Shown here piece by piece: positions 35,901 through 47,466 of a stretch of DNA of 64,000 bases. The position numbers were made by a program, and so were the translations under genes. This DNA comes from Mnemiopsis leidyi. Lineage: Eukaryota > Ctenophora > Tentaculata > Lobata > Bolinopsidae. Position 1 is the stretch's first letter. Every line of letters starts with the position of its first letter. A model generated the notes under the pieces. That model saw only the letters and a program-made list of their open reading frames with translations, did no database searches and was not told where the DNA came from. The stretch is taken from contig JH153473.1 in assembly GCA_000226015.1 (NCBI GenBank), forward strand, positions 184,664 through 248,663, in the 5' to 3' direction.

Positions 35901-38900
35901 TTAAATATCAAGGGTGGTTAGATATTCAAGGGTTGTGTAATATTCAACATCAACCCACAGTATGTAATTTAAAATTTCATGCTAACACTGTCAAGCGTTA
36001 TTACGTTCAACTTGTATAGCAAAATAACTCGATTAATAAATCGAAACAGTTCACGAATTCTTCTATTGAATAAACACTAATATCATTTCTACGGCATATA
36101 GCCGGGAGAGTATTCATTGTAAATACAGAACATAAAAAGTGTGTTTGTCACATTAGCATTAATTGCAGTGTTGGGCAAGGTGTACTGCAGAATTTGTAAG
36201 AAGCAAACAGAAACAAGATTTACAGAATACTAAAGTCGTGTAAACACTACCTCTTAATTAGATAAGGATAAACAAGCCCAGCCCTAATTAAAATCGTCAG
36301 TTTCGAAAGTGAGGAAGATAACAGAAAAACTTTTTAAAAGGAGCAGATAAGGAAATGTACACAACAACAACTGTGGTACCTGTGGAGCTGTATGTCGAAA
36401 GTGACAGTGTCGCTGTATCGCCTCGTTATAGTCCAGGATGCATTGTTACATGTCACGTGTATCTGAAGTAATGTTATCTGGTTAAACTCTCTCAATAGTT
36501 AGATATGATCACACAAACCGTCTGGGATTTATCTCCTGGCTAATGTACAGACAGACACACAGACAGACTTACCTTGTTACTTACAGACACACAGATTCAC
36601 GCACAGACTTGCACACACAGACGAGGTGATATAACAGTGTGAAGACGTTACGTAAGTGTTAGATTTGAGAGGTAATACAAACCTTCATACAAACAGACAC
36701 ACACAAACAGACAAACAGACACACGTACAAGCTCATGGCATACAAACAGACACACGTACAAGCTCATGACACACAAACAGACACACACAAACAGACACAT
36801 ACAAACAGACAAGCTCATGACATACAAACAGACAAACACAAACAGACAAACAGACACACGTAAACAGACAAACAGACACATACAAACAGACACGCGTACA
36901 CTCAGTAAATATGATATAACACAGTACATGCCATGTAAGTGTTAGATTGGAGAGGTCTGGACACACATACAGTAAACACAGAGTCACATATAATACATTG
37001 TAACACCAAACGTGTTAACACTCATGTGTAATCCCCTGCAATGTCACTACATATTTTAAATTAGCGGTACATCGAATGAAGTGATGAAATACTTACACTC
37101 CGCACTCGTTAACTTTCCATATTTGAAGTTTAAGAGAACTTCACTTAACCATGCAAGATTTAATTGTGTACAGTGTACTATTGCATTGGAATATGTAAGC
37201 AATAATTTTTTTTCTTCCTGCGCTTTTTATAAACGATTTTTTCACATCTTCAGGGTTTAAAACATCAAACCTTACACCAACAAAGCCATAAGTTCCTTAA
37301 GCCATAAGTTCCTTAAGCCACACCTGATGAGATCCAGCTATAAAGTAACAGTTTAATGAACAATATATATTATTTCTCTCCAATAAATCATCACATCTAC
37401 ACGACTACCAGAGTGGTAATGTCCACACAATGCTAGGTACTATTGGTGGCACGCCACTCTAACTAACGCTCTCTTCTCCACTTCTCCGTATCTCATGACT
37501 AGAGTGACTACTGACTAAGGGGGAAGAAGTAGAAGCCATACACTGCCCTGAGTTTTGAGCGTATATTTAAACAGCGCTTTGCACTTGTATTGTCAGTCGA
37601 AACGAGACCATTTCGTCTATTTCGGACAGCAATTCAAACTTTTTTGGCGTGTATAAAATTGGTTGAATCACAGCTTCACAGATTTGTGTGCGCTAAAATA
37701 GACATGGCACTATGGCAGGCCTGAGGACGGGAGATTTAATTACTTTTAAAATGAGGGTTTTCTGCAAAATGCAAATGAAATGGAAAAGTGTACATTTTTA
37801 TCTAATAATGTCGCTGAGTGTTAGCCGTAATGTATTTGCCCCAATAATACTCTATTCTACCAGTGTTATTCTTGCACTATAGTTGGTGTAATATTTCATT
37901 TCCTTTTGTATAACGCTCTTAAGGCAGGCAACGTGTCAACAGTTAGCTATTCCTGTTAGCGGCAGAATACAGATTCAGTGACTGATACAAGATAAGACGA
38001 CGTCAAACGAGGTGGAAATTGACTTATAGCGCACTTGGACTATCAAAGGTCAAAGGACCGTCACAGCCGAAAGTTAAAGATAGAACTTAGGGTTGAGTTA
38101 CTGACAAATTATGTTCAGTTTGAGCATTTAATGTGTCCAATCGCAAATGATAAGCTTTAAAAGAATAAAATTTAAAGGGAACAGCTCTGATTGGTTATTT
38201 GATATCGTTACAACCGACCTTACACGTTTGATAAAACCGACAACTTATTGAGGATTAATTTTATTAGCTGCAGAAACCGTGATATAACGTATTTAAAAAA
38301 AATCTAGTTGAATATGAATGTCTGAGCCATGGCCAATAGATATTGAGTTGCAAAGTGCTGCATGCATATGCCTCAGCAGCAGATCTTCAAATAGTAAATG
38401 TAGGCGCCTGTAATGTGCTGTGTACAAAGAAATTGCAGTAACAACAGGGAATGTAGCATACACACCAAACATTTTACAGTACTATCATCGTTCCAGCCTA
38501 ACGTTTAAATCTAAACTGCTGACTGCTGCTTGTCTCAAACTAGTGTTACATTTAAACTATTTCCAGTCACATAGACTTGACAGAGATAACAGAGGAAATC
38601 AACAATATGTTGCTAATGTAAACTGTACAGTGACTTTAACAAGGACCGACTGACAAAATTAGGATCCAGTATCTACCAGTATATACCAGTAGCTACCAGT
38701 ATCTACAAGAATCTACCAGTATCTACAAGGTCCAGTACTTTTAACTTAAACTCACGTAGAAGACGGTGATTGTGCTGTCCCCGCTCAGATGAAGCTCGTG
38801 ATCCCCGTAGTCGGTCCTCAACATGACTGAGAAGTCCGGAGGGAGTGTTACTGCGTCGTAGTGGAAGTGTGTACATTCGTCCAACTTGGGGAACTTGGGG

Positions 38901-41900
38901 CCGCTTATCCAGGTGTGTCTGGGAGGGAGTGAGAGTCAGAGATATGTGTAAAATATGTGGACAGTAAGAAACTATTTTATATAGATGCTACATTATACAT
39001 GCTAGATATATTAGATCTGATCGAGTAGCTATACTGGTAGAATACGATCGAGATATGATTATGAAGATTGTAAGATACTAAGATAGGAGGGGTTAGCTTG
39101 AGTTAGCACCATGACAACGGGGTATGTTATATTTACAGGTCCAGGTGAGAGACACAGTTAGTGAGAGACACAGTTAGTGTGAGACACAGTTACTGTGAGA
39201 CACAGTTACTGTGCAGTGTGATAGTGTCATAGCTTAGTCGCAGCTAAGTGGAGAGTGTGGTGAGATGGGAAGGTATTTAAGTATTTAGCACATCAATTCT
39301 TTTCATTTATTAGGTTACCAGTCTTAATTTCTATAGAGACGAGATGGAATTACTAAAAATAACACATCCATGATCTAGTAAACGTTGGTCTTGTACGTGA
39401 TTTTAGTTGTTCGACAAGTTAAGTAAACTGCCGGGTACGGCCTGGTAACGGTAATGTATGAGGAGGTCGATCTCTTGGGTAGTTTGATGTATGGTAAACT
39501 AGTTCTGTCAAAGTGAGGACATGAGAAAATATTGATCATACAAACTATATCAGTCTTAATCTCTCAACGTGGGACATATTTCGTAGGAATGTAAGATTGT
39601 AAGTTTAAGTTAGCGATAGCAAAATTCATGTCGCTATAGCGCTATAATACTCTATACTCTATAGCATATTTAATATTAACGTTTAGCACAAGGTGTAATA
39701 AAACGTTGTGCGACAGCTGAGATTTATCTCTGGATGGGAAGTGGTACGTGAGTTCTGTTATGTTGTGTTGAAAAAGAAAATTAGGAGAGCATATCTAACA
39801 TATTTGGCTCCTCAGAATTCAATTATCTCGACCAAGAACTATTCGTATAATGTGATAGCGTATGGATAAAGAAATAAAGAATCTTATTCTGATAAATTGA
39901 CGATGTTTTTACATTCATTCGCCGTTTTTCTAACTAATCAATATTAAAGAAGATCATAATATTTCGTTAAATGATGTAATACAATATAATAATAATGATG
40001 TAATTGTAAAAAATGTACGTGGCTAACTTCAAGAATTCCTACCCAGACTAATTGATCTACACTATCACACTTTAGACGAGCTAAAAATACCAAGTTTCTG
40101 AGTACCCTTTCAGTCTAAAACTCGGTATAAGAGTCTGCCAGGGTTCACTTAATACAGTAAACTAACTTTAATCAGTATGTTAAGTCCTTCTCTAGATTCC
40201 TTATATACTTTACAGAGTGATACAGACTATAGGTAAACTTAAGTGCAGGTATGTAACACGAGCGTCTTCAGTCCGATCAACGCAGTCCTGAATATATTAC
40301 TCTACATCATGTTTCACACATGGATTTAGAGTTGAGGAAGCAGGAATTCGATATATTTCTCTACTGAAAGTGTGAATCACAACTCAGAACACTGACGAGT
40401 AGTTTAGGAATTTGTGATACGTAATGCAGTTAAAACTCTACAAGTTTTTAACGATTTGATACAACTTTGCAAAGGAGTTGCTTAAAGTTAACATCAGGCT
40501 GGTTAGATACTATCAGCGAAATATTAGACTCTCTGATCATCGTTGTATCCATTCAGAGCTAATAAACTCGTTCTTTGTTGCTATCTTCCTGATGTGGAAG
40601 AAGCCAGTATTGTTTTTGCAGCAAAGACAGGATACCCTGCAATTCTAACCGACTTCAGACAAATAGGACTTGCTAAAATCGAGAAATAGACGCTAGGCTC
40701 AAATTAGAGAGATCTGTCTGGCTGAACAGTCTTGAACTGTCCAGTTTAATTCAGATTTTCAGGCTATAACATATAAGATCGAGTTGGTTGCGTGTGAATG
40801 ACGTGGGAAATAACTAGATATTGTTAAACTGTTAGAACTTAGTTAACAATATTCTTCAAATACCCAATGATCAACCAGGTTTTAATGATCAGTCAATCAA
40901 AAGTGTCTTATGAGAAAACACACTTTAGAGTTCATTCAGCATACGTCAAGACTATGATTCCCATACTGATGATTTAATCTACAAAGAAAATATTGGGTGT
41001 TTAATTTACTTGCGAGCCTATGTTTTTATGGAAATTGCAAAATTAAAATTCACTCCACTGACCACTGTACTTAAGTTTGACGAAGAACCCAAAAAACCGA
41101 TATCATATACTTATTCTACTGTTATACCAGCTTCTCAGCTGGGTATTGTTTACTCCACACACTCAGGATAACATCACTAAGAAGTGTTGACGAGCTAAGT
41201 GATAACGAGACAACGCGCTCCCACCTAGAAAAACAAACCTAAAAGCCTGTCGTCACTTTCTACACTTGACGACGCGACCAGCTCCCTCTACACTGCACAG
41301 TACAAAACGTCATCACGTTTAAAAACTTGTAACGTCCATTTCTAGTATAAAATTTAGTTCTCTGAACAGCCCACTATGTCACTCCGTACTCACTCCACAC
41401 TGATACTGAATACAATCGGATCTTCTAGAATAATCTGGAACAGGTCCTTGTTCACATACGCCCCTCAGTTCCACTCTGCCACACACCCTCCCCAACAAGG
41501 ATTACCATATAAGGAGATACGAAGTAGTGCACAGCACGTGCTCTCCTGTAATGGACGTAACACGTGCTATCTCCCTGATGAGATCACTCGGCTGAAGAAA
41601 ACTTGAACCCAGTGAAGCTGTCTAAGTGGAGAAGGTGGCAGTTACTAGCGCGGCAACTGTTCTCCTAATACTCGTAGAGCGATATATAGTGTACCTATAT
41701 AGTGTATATTTACTTACTTAACATGGACTCCTCTAGCAGGACGGCTAGTTTTGCTAACTAAGGTTTTGCAGGGATTAGCCACGCCCGTGTACACGTTGAA
41801 ATCGTACAACTCAGAAGTTAGCCTGAACCTGGATTATTGAGTGGTGGCGTGAGTCTGATGTTTTAACTTCCAGCTTCCCTCTCTTTCTGTTATGGAGTAA

Positions 41901-44900
41901 CAGTTTGTAATATTTAACTTGCCACTCTCTGAGAGGCTCCCATTTAAAACAACGTTTAACAGAGAATGTAAATCTGTGATTCTGGACTCCGAAAAATATC
42001 ATGTTTATATAAGTTCTTAAACCATGGGCGAGAATTCAGTAACAGACATCTCGAATTTCCAGTTCATATACTAGAGTTCAGTCCTTCTAGAATTATTAGA
42101 CCTCAGCAGCCCTGCGGTCTCCGGTATCACTGATCACATGTAAAAACATTAGCACTAGGTAACTAAAAACACTTGCTCCTTATTTTTAACGTGTAAAATA
42201 TGAGGAGGTTTCGAATAGAAAAGTAATAAACTTCAAAATCATTAAAATCTAGATGATTTCAACGTGATTTAGTCTTTAAGGGTTGTTGGATTGAAAATCT
42301 GAATTGAACTTTAGAGCTCTAACCAAATTTGAGCATCTTAAGCCACTTTCTTCAGTTGACTGTCAAATTCTAAGAAAAACGTGATGTTAAAGAAACGATA
42401 TAGAAGTGGAGACAAATTTGCATGTTGAATGTTCAATTAAAAGTTTTTATATCAATTAGAATCTTTTATCAGATTACTGTACGCGAGAAAAGTTTGCTAC
42501 AGACATGCGTGTATATGTAAAAAGGTCCAGTTCGAACCAGTCAACAAACTCGTGTCTTGATGGAAAAACCTTCTTGACAAAACATCAAGTTTAATAGAGC
42601 CGTGATATGTTAGTGGGTCTCAAGTAAGAACGCTGAGGCTACGTCTAATTATAAACATCCTTGTCTCAACCCCCGGACAAACCTGCAGTCTACTACCAAC
42701 TACAGTGTTTCTGTACCTACATTTTACGTTACCTGGTATGAAGAGACAAAATAAGAGTCTCAACGCTCCGTCTCCGCGAATTCCTCAGTCTCATTTCAAT
42801 ACTCCAACATTACCACATCTATGTTTGTTTTTTGTTAGCTGACATTGGCAGTTTCAAATTTCTATCCTCATGGTATCTTCAGGAATAAATAAAAATACGT
42901 TTCAAACTTACTAAGATTTGAAGTTTTCATTTAAGCAAGCACATTTATAGTATCTCCTATCTACTATTTCATAGTATACGCAGCATCACATCTCGTATCA
43001 GAAAAGCCAGCGGTAGTGCCACTTCTATGATATATAATTCTCGAAATTAGACGCGGTTAAGTTGGTAGTTGTAAGTAAGTTAGTAGAAAGTGAGAAAGTT
43101 ATTAGCAAGTATGTAAGTAACTTAGTAAAAGGGCGGAGCTCATTGTTTGTACATTCAGCTATACACACTGTTACAGTGAAGTAGAGGAGGAAAGTGAATA
43201 TCACTCCTGTGTAAAGTACACGTTAGAAATGTACACAGGACCGCAACATAGAGTACATCCGGGTAGAAGGAGCAACATGTCACGTGATGTAAACTTGCCA
43301 CGTGGTACAATCAAACTTAGATAATTTCAGTCAAAGCAGACGTGAAATTCATTTTATATGCTCTTCTTACGCGATCTTCGTAACAAATTGTTACCGTCGC
43401 CATGGAGACGCGCTATTTATATGTATTTCTTATAGGAACCCACAATTATCGAATATTAATAAATTTAACGTACATGCCGATTACTTGGGAAGTACACAAA
43501 ATTTATAAGAAAACATTGTCAATACTATAACTGTTATGAGCGGGTAAGGAAAACTGAAGTTTAAGCAAAATTTTATCGAAAATTCAAAAACTTTTCGCAT
43601 TTGAATAGGAAAGGGGTGGGGCTTGATCACAATACCTGACCATCTAGCTTCCCCAGGCTAGAGTGACATGATCAAATGGTCATATCAAAAATTTAAAAAT
43701 TACCGTGATCAAAAGGTCAAAATTTTGGCCTTGACCATTACCAAAACTGCCATGACTCCATGGTCAAACAAGTTATTCCAAAATTTGGCTTCATTTTTTT
43801 TTATTTTGGAAGAATTGGTTTGCATTCTTCCATTTTGACCATTACCATAATAAAAATTTATGACCATTGGGCATTGACTATGGGCAAATGTCAGGGTCTG
43901 ATGGCCGATGGGGACGAGGTCAGTACCTAACCCCGTGATTTTAAGAAAACCATGTTAAAAGTTATGAGAGTAAAGCGCAAGTCAAGTTATTTTCATATCA
44001 AGATACAAATTCGATTCACGCTGAAATACAAAAAGAAAAAAAACACTTGCTATAGATCTAGATCGGAAAGCACCTTGATTATTCCATTTAAGGTAAATTG
44101 TGGGCCTTGAAGAATCAATGCAGTGGCTTTCAATGTTTGATGTTTCATGACACAAACATTTTGATGATCATGTCTATGTTGAGTTTGGTGAACTTTTAAA
44201 ATCAGTTTATTACAGCAGTTTTTGTCGATAACTTTGTCTTAAAATTCCAAAATCAAAATAAGTCGTGATTTTATCTCAAAAAAAGCTAGCTTAAGTTTGG
44301 CCAAATTTTCAATAGATTAATGGAATCAAGAGGAGTAATTCCAGTAAACCGCGACAAAAAGCAAATCTCCTCAAGCAAAATCCAATTCCCAGAATTTTAA
44401 TACCTTACGATGGAAATAATACTATAGAGCTTTGTTACAGCACAGATCAAACGATTGGGAATGGAATAGGTCAAACATTGTTGCATCGGTATTTACGAAA
44501 ATGAAAGTTTCAGATTGATCAATATTCTGGGATACATCTCGATATAGAAACCATTTAGATAAAAAGTTTGCGTCAACATGACGCGGTCGCAGGTTAAATG
44601 GATTTTAGAAGTTCAGAGAACTAAAAGCAAAGCAATTGTAGAAAGATAGAACATTATTATCACTGAAACATGACTTAAAAGTTTCAAAGAAAAGCGACCT
44701 GCGAGACTTGGAACAAAATTATCGGGAAATTAAGAACAACTGCCAAAGATACGAGCTAAAACGCGGCCTAGAGCTACCGCAAAGCATAAAAAAGATCAAA
44801 TAAAACATAAATTCTCCACGCAAGTACATGAGATAAGGAGTATAACGGTTAAGAGCAAGTTTCCAGGTCAACGTAGTAGGACATAGCTCACTGCAATACG

Positions 44901-47466
44901 TCATAATGTCGCGTACACTTATCGCATATATCCCTGAGAATGCAGGTTACAGGGACACCTTACTTCGTACGTCCGTTACCAAGCCGACAACTTAACAATT
45001 TGAGTTATGAAGGGGAGTAGATCACATAAAAATTTAGATTTGACCTTTGTTCTTTCGACATGTGCCGATTGTCATAAGAATAAAATGAGCGGATTGTTTA
45101 GTCACTAAGTCAGGATTGGCCGTACTTGTCAAAAAGCAAAACGCAAAATAAATGTGGCCTAAAAAGAAAATAAATGTGACCTGATTTAAGCGTGCTGTAC
45201 AAAGAGAGCGGATTATTGAACGGACAAAGAGTACGAAAAGCGATGAATAGTGGTCATGACACCGGTATGCGGCCTACACAAGCCACGCAAGTCAAACAAT
45301 TAACGCTGTACTACCGGCCTTGTGATAGATACGATAAAAATTACCAGAGAAATTAGTCGGTGGTCAGCTAATTTGAACTCGTTAACTAAATTGTTGGAAA
45401 TGTGAAGTTACTGTGAACACACCTGTGTTAATACTTCAGCTTCTAATTTTTGAATGCTTACTAACTTTACTTCTGGGGAGCGACTGTGGAACTGCGAAAC
45501 TACTACTAGTTAACTAGCAGGGATTTCTCCGCAAAGTCACGCAGGGCTGAGGGCAGACTACATAATTTCACGAAAAGCTAGCCGTGTCTGAGATAGCAAT
45601 TGGCGAGTGTGCGAGTACACAGAAATATAAATACAGCCAGTTTTTGAAAATAATTAACACTAAATTGAGTCGATTGGTTTGTGAGGTCTGGCTTTAACCG
45701 GAATTCAAAAATATTGTTTGGTCGAAATTAAGAATTATATGTAATGGGTTATTTTGGATTCATTCAACGGTGTTACAAATTTTTTTGTTAAAGTAAACCA
45801 ATTCACATCAAATCATTTCTGCAATTTAAATTCGCGTATGTCACACGCACACACTGATTAAATAGCATCTATATTAAGGTACCCTCTCTTGCAATTAAGA
45901 ACTGGAAGGTGACAATGGAAAATGTCTGGAACTAAACTTCCACACACCAAAAAATGTGAACACTGCGGAAAATAACCATAACGTGAATTAAAACCATGTG
46001 ACTAGCGTTATTGACCAATAAAAACTATCATGTATAGTTATTGACCAGTAAGAACTATCCTGTATAGTTATTGACCAATGAGAACTTCTATGTATAGTTA
46101 TTGACCAATAAGAACTTTCCTGTGTAGTTATTGACCAGTGAGAAATAAGACCACGTGACTAGTGTTATTGACCAATGAGAACTGTGCAGTGTAGTTATTG
46201 ACCAATAAGATCTACCCTGTGTAGTTATATTGACCAATAAGAACTTTTCTGTGTAGTTATTGACCAATGAGAACTATCCTGTATAGTTATAGTGACCAAT
46301 GAGAAATAAGACCACGTGACTAGTGTTATTGACCAATGAGAACTGTGCAGTGTAGTTATTGACCAATAAGATCTACCCTGTGTAGTTATATTGACCAATG
46401 AGAACTGTGAAATAAGACCACGTGACTAGTGTTATTGACCAATGAGAACTGTGAAATAATGCCACGTGAGTAGTGTTATTGACCAATGGGAACTGTGAAA
46501 TAAGACCACGTGACTAGTGTTATTGACCAATGAGAACTGTGANNNNNNNNNNNTGAAATAAGACCACGTGACTAGTGTTATTGACCAATGGGAACTGTGA
46601 AATAAGACCACGTGACTAGTGTTATTGACCAATGAGAACTGTGAAATAAGACCATGTGACTAGTGTTATTGACCAATTAGAGCTGTGAAATAAGACCACG
46701 TGACTAGTGTTATTGACCAATGAGAACTGTGAAATAAGACCACGTGACTAGTGTTATTGACCAATGGGAACTGTGAAATAAGACCACGTGACTAGTGTTA
46801 TTGACCAATGAGAACTGTGCAGCTACCTGATGTGAGAGGGGGGAAGCTGGACCCACTCATCTGCCCTGGACTCTCTGTTAAGTGTAATCAGGGACCTTGC
46901 TGGATATGTGTCTACCGAGAGTCGGTGTAACTTTCTTCCCTTCGTCACACTGGAGGAGATAATGTATGTGTGAGTACTTGTGTGAGTAACTACGGAATGA
47001 AAACGTTACATATTGTAGCTGTTATCTAATTGTACAGATATCGGTAAATATTATGTAACAAATAATTCGGTCTAACGATAGACTTCAATTCGTATAAATT
47101 AACAACTTTTATAACACATCGTAGAGTTAGCCAATAAAAAACGTTTCTCGTAGCACCTGATTATGACAATCTTATCTGATGAAAAATGTAAAATGTTGTG
47201 CTGAAAGCTTCTACACTTATGTACTAAAGAATTACACACATTAATGAAAAGTAGCAAGTAGGAATTAACATAACTCCTCGAACAGATCCCATCCTAACTC
47301 CTCATACACTAAAAACGTGACTGGAAATATAAGGAAACAGATAAAATCGAATTAAAATCGTATTACACTCAGTTAGTGACCTCTGCAGACTGCGAGGGAT
47401 TTTTCGAACTCACTGTTTTCTGAGCAGTATAGTTTCCCCGGTCTTTTCTGTCGTTGTGTTCGTCAT
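20962..47466 (-). CDS. ARHGAP32/33: Rho GTPase-activating protein, ARHGAP32/33 type (PX-SH3-RhoGAP), 22 coding exons, 1164 aa
   Basis: Coding exons in transcript order: 47466-47414, 46949-46827, 38918-38756, 36462-36380, 35670-35598, 34890-34792, 34492-34370, 29876-29799, 29669-29558, 29330-29214, 29068-28900, 28665-28518, 28270-28080, 27975-27683, 27504-27401, 27051-26879, 26643-26398, 26104-25972, 25745-25288, 24842-24622, 21927-21830, 21198-20962. Every junction is in phase. The ATG was chosen because it gives the phase needed by exon 2 and is preceded by an in-frame TAG 15 bp upstream. Vertebrate ARHGAP32 (p250GAP) and ARHGAP33 (SNX26) share this domain order and stimulate GTP hydrolysis on Rho-family GTPases, mainly Cdc42 and Rac. 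The least secure junctions are 25288 (donor GTAGCA; otherwise an in-frame TAG ends the protein there) and 24622 (donor GTTTGT). A GPCR gene lies antisense in the 21928-24621 intron. Confidence 0.92.
21392..21469 (+). CDS. Possible small exon, uncertain
   Basis: ATG in a good context (AAAATGG) opens [20 protein letters not shown] and ends at GCT|GTAAGT, a strong donor. The product start recalls an ABM-type monooxygenase fold strand, but no continuing exon was found. It lies antisense in the last intron of the RhoGAP gene. Confidence 0.2.
22931..24139 (+). CDS. Rhodopsin-class G protein-coupled receptor, 2 exons, 343 aa
   Basis: Exons 22931-23460 and 23638-24139, joined at CAG|GTAATG...CGCAG|GTG in phase. 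Seven hydrophobic segments are visible. TM1 has [10 protein letters not shown]2 has [10 protein letters not shown] with the conserved aspartate; a cysteine at the start of TM3 (VVCHVLSKL) can pair with the cysteine in extracellular loop 2 (YRCVPNWN). The DRY motif after TM3 reads NKL ([12 protein letters not shown]), TM6 has SFVPF instead of CWxP, and TM7 has [11 protein letters not shown] with a normal NPxxY. The C-terminal tail is basic and then Ser-rich. The short N-terminus suits a small-molecule or peptide ligand; no ligand can be assigned. The gene is nested, in opposite orientation, in an intron of the RhoGAP gene. Confidence 0.93.
24122..24195 (+). repeat. Triplicated TGACCAATAACACCTA motif over the GPCR stop codon
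   Basis: Three copies of TGACCAATAACACCTA with AT-rich spacers. The first encodes the receptor's last residues (VTNNT) and its stop codon; the others follow in the 3' untranslated region. Confidence 0.9.
24196..24621. other. GPCR 3' region; AT-rich minisatellite-like sequence
   Basis: Contains repeated TTGTATTGTTATTG motifs at about 24412-24495. No exon found until the RhoGAP exon at 24622. Confidence 0.4.
25506..25620 (-). repeat. 48-bp coding tandem repeat in the RhoGAP tail
   Basis: Two 48-bp units (25506-25553, 25554-25601) and the start of a third, encoding [16 protein letters not shown] in minus-strand sense. Diverged DK-T-DK units flank it on both sides. Confidence 0.9.
27219..27305. 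repeat. AAATAG hexanucleotide microsatellite
   Basis: About 14 uninterrupted units in an intron of the RhoGAP gene, preceded at 27140-27170 and followed after 27300 by related ACAAAT units. Open frames across it are artefacts. Confidence 0.95.
27683..29330 (-). other. RhoGAP catalytic-domain exons
   Basis: Exons from 29330 to 27683 encode residues about 303-608. The catalytic domain spans about 345-540: [32 protein letters not shown] (with the arginine finger in VYR), [49 protein letters not shown] and [13 protein letters not shown]. The key arginine, the K..FRELP block and the NLAxVWxPNL asparagine are all present, so GAP activity is expected. Confidence 0.93.
28401..28530 (-). repeat. Tandem duplication covering a splice donor of the RhoGAP gene
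   Basis: Copies 28401-28467 and 28468-28530 are nearly identical apart from a 4-bp indel and two substitutions. The second contains the 3' end of exon 28665-28518 and its donor GCG|GTATGT; the first holds a decayed copy reading GC|TGTATGT within the intron. Confidence 0.85.
30750..30960 (-). CDS. Candidate terminal exon of a nested or alternative transcript
   Basis: Follows an acceptor (TATATTTAG) and stays open for 70 codons to a stop, with cysteine-containing product ([51 protein letters not shown]). Its entry phase does not fit the preceding RhoGAP exon (34492-34370), so it is not a simple alternative last exon of that gene. Unrecognised. Confidence 0.3.
33641..33658. promoter_or_regulatory. 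Palindromic double E-box
   Basis: CACGTGACAGGTCACGTG: two CACGTGAC sites in perfect inverse arrangement around 2 bp. CACGTGAC is the preferred site of MiT/TFE, USF and similar bHLH-zip factors. It lies in the 4.5-kb RhoGAP intron; function is inferred. Confidence 0.45.
36550..36905. repeat. CA/GA-rich microsatellite (ACAAACAGACAC units)
   Basis: Irregular array of ACAAACAGACAC and CAGACACACA units in an intron. Minus-strand open frames over it give Cys/Val/Leu-rich nonsense. Confidence 0.9.
36906..38662. other. Intron, nothing else found
   Basis: Contains a 17-bp direct duplication (GCCATAAGTTCCTTAA) at about 37286-37319. No exon or RNA gene supported. Confidence 0.4.
38663..38735. repeat. 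ATCTACCAGT minisatellite
   Basis: Six to seven units of about 11 bp (ATCTACCAGT, ATATACCAGT, AGCTACCAGT, ATCTACAAG) just downstream of the exon at 38756-38918. Confidence 0.8.
39146..39212. repeat. GAGACACAGTTA minisatellite
   Basis: Four units of 16-18 bp (GAGACACAGTTAGTGT, GAGACACAGTTACTGT) within the RhoGAP intron. Confidence 0.85.
39213..45994. other. Second RhoGAP intron, largely featureless
   Basis: AT-rich sequence. Apart from the small frame at 41376-41606 and a cluster of TGACCAT/ATGGTCA words at about 43640-43880, I see no exon, RNA gene or bounded element. Confidence 0.4.
41376..41606 (+). CDS. Candidate small protein, 76 aa
   Basis: Single open frame from ATG; the first 35 residues are rich in Arg, Ser, Thr and hydrophobics without acids ([19 protein letters not shown]), like a mitochondrial presequence, followed by [20 protein letters not shown]. 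No family recognised, no introns, antisense in a RhoGAP intron. It could be chance. Confidence 0.25.
   Translation: MSLRTHSTLILNTIGSSRIIWNRSLFTYAPQFHSATHPPQQGLPYKEIRSSAQHVLSCNGRNTCYLPDEITRLKKT
45995..46818. repeat. Minisatellite of 44-bp units with E-box and CCAAT box
   Basis: The main unit is 44 bp, with CCACGTGACTAGTG and ATTGACCAATGAGAACTG. E-box positions in the regular part are 44 bp apart (46564, 46608, 46652). The left part has shorter variants lacking the E-box but keeping TTATTGACCAAT. About ten units carry CACGTGA (one decayed to CATGTGA). It lies in the first intron of the RhoGAP gene, 9 bp from its second coding exon. An 11-N assembly gap lies inside. Confidence 0.95.
46543..46553. 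other. Assembly gap (11 N)
   Basis: Placeholder Ns within the 44-bp minisatellite, so the true array length is unknown. Confidence 1.

Larger units (their letters stand above)
34792..38918 (-). other. PX-domain exons of the RhoGAP gene
   Basis: Four exons encode residues about 59-198. The first contains [15 protein letters not shown], which is the conserved stretch preceding the PX domain in ARHGAP32/33. The next ones give [36 protein letters not shown] and [13 protein letters not shown] domains bind phosphoinositides through a pocket that includes the RRY arginine, which is kept here, although this family's PX is known to be atypical. The three introns inside the domain are about 0.7-2.3 kb. 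Confidence 0.9.

Noticed and set aside
36648-36987. Cys/Val/Leu-rich minus-strand reading frames
   Set aside because: They are translations of a CA-rich microsatellite in an intron.
45995-46818. Regular 44-bp repeats that could look like a CRISPR array
   Set aside because: There are no unique spacers between repeats, the units abut directly, and the context is a spliced animal gene. It is a minisatellite.
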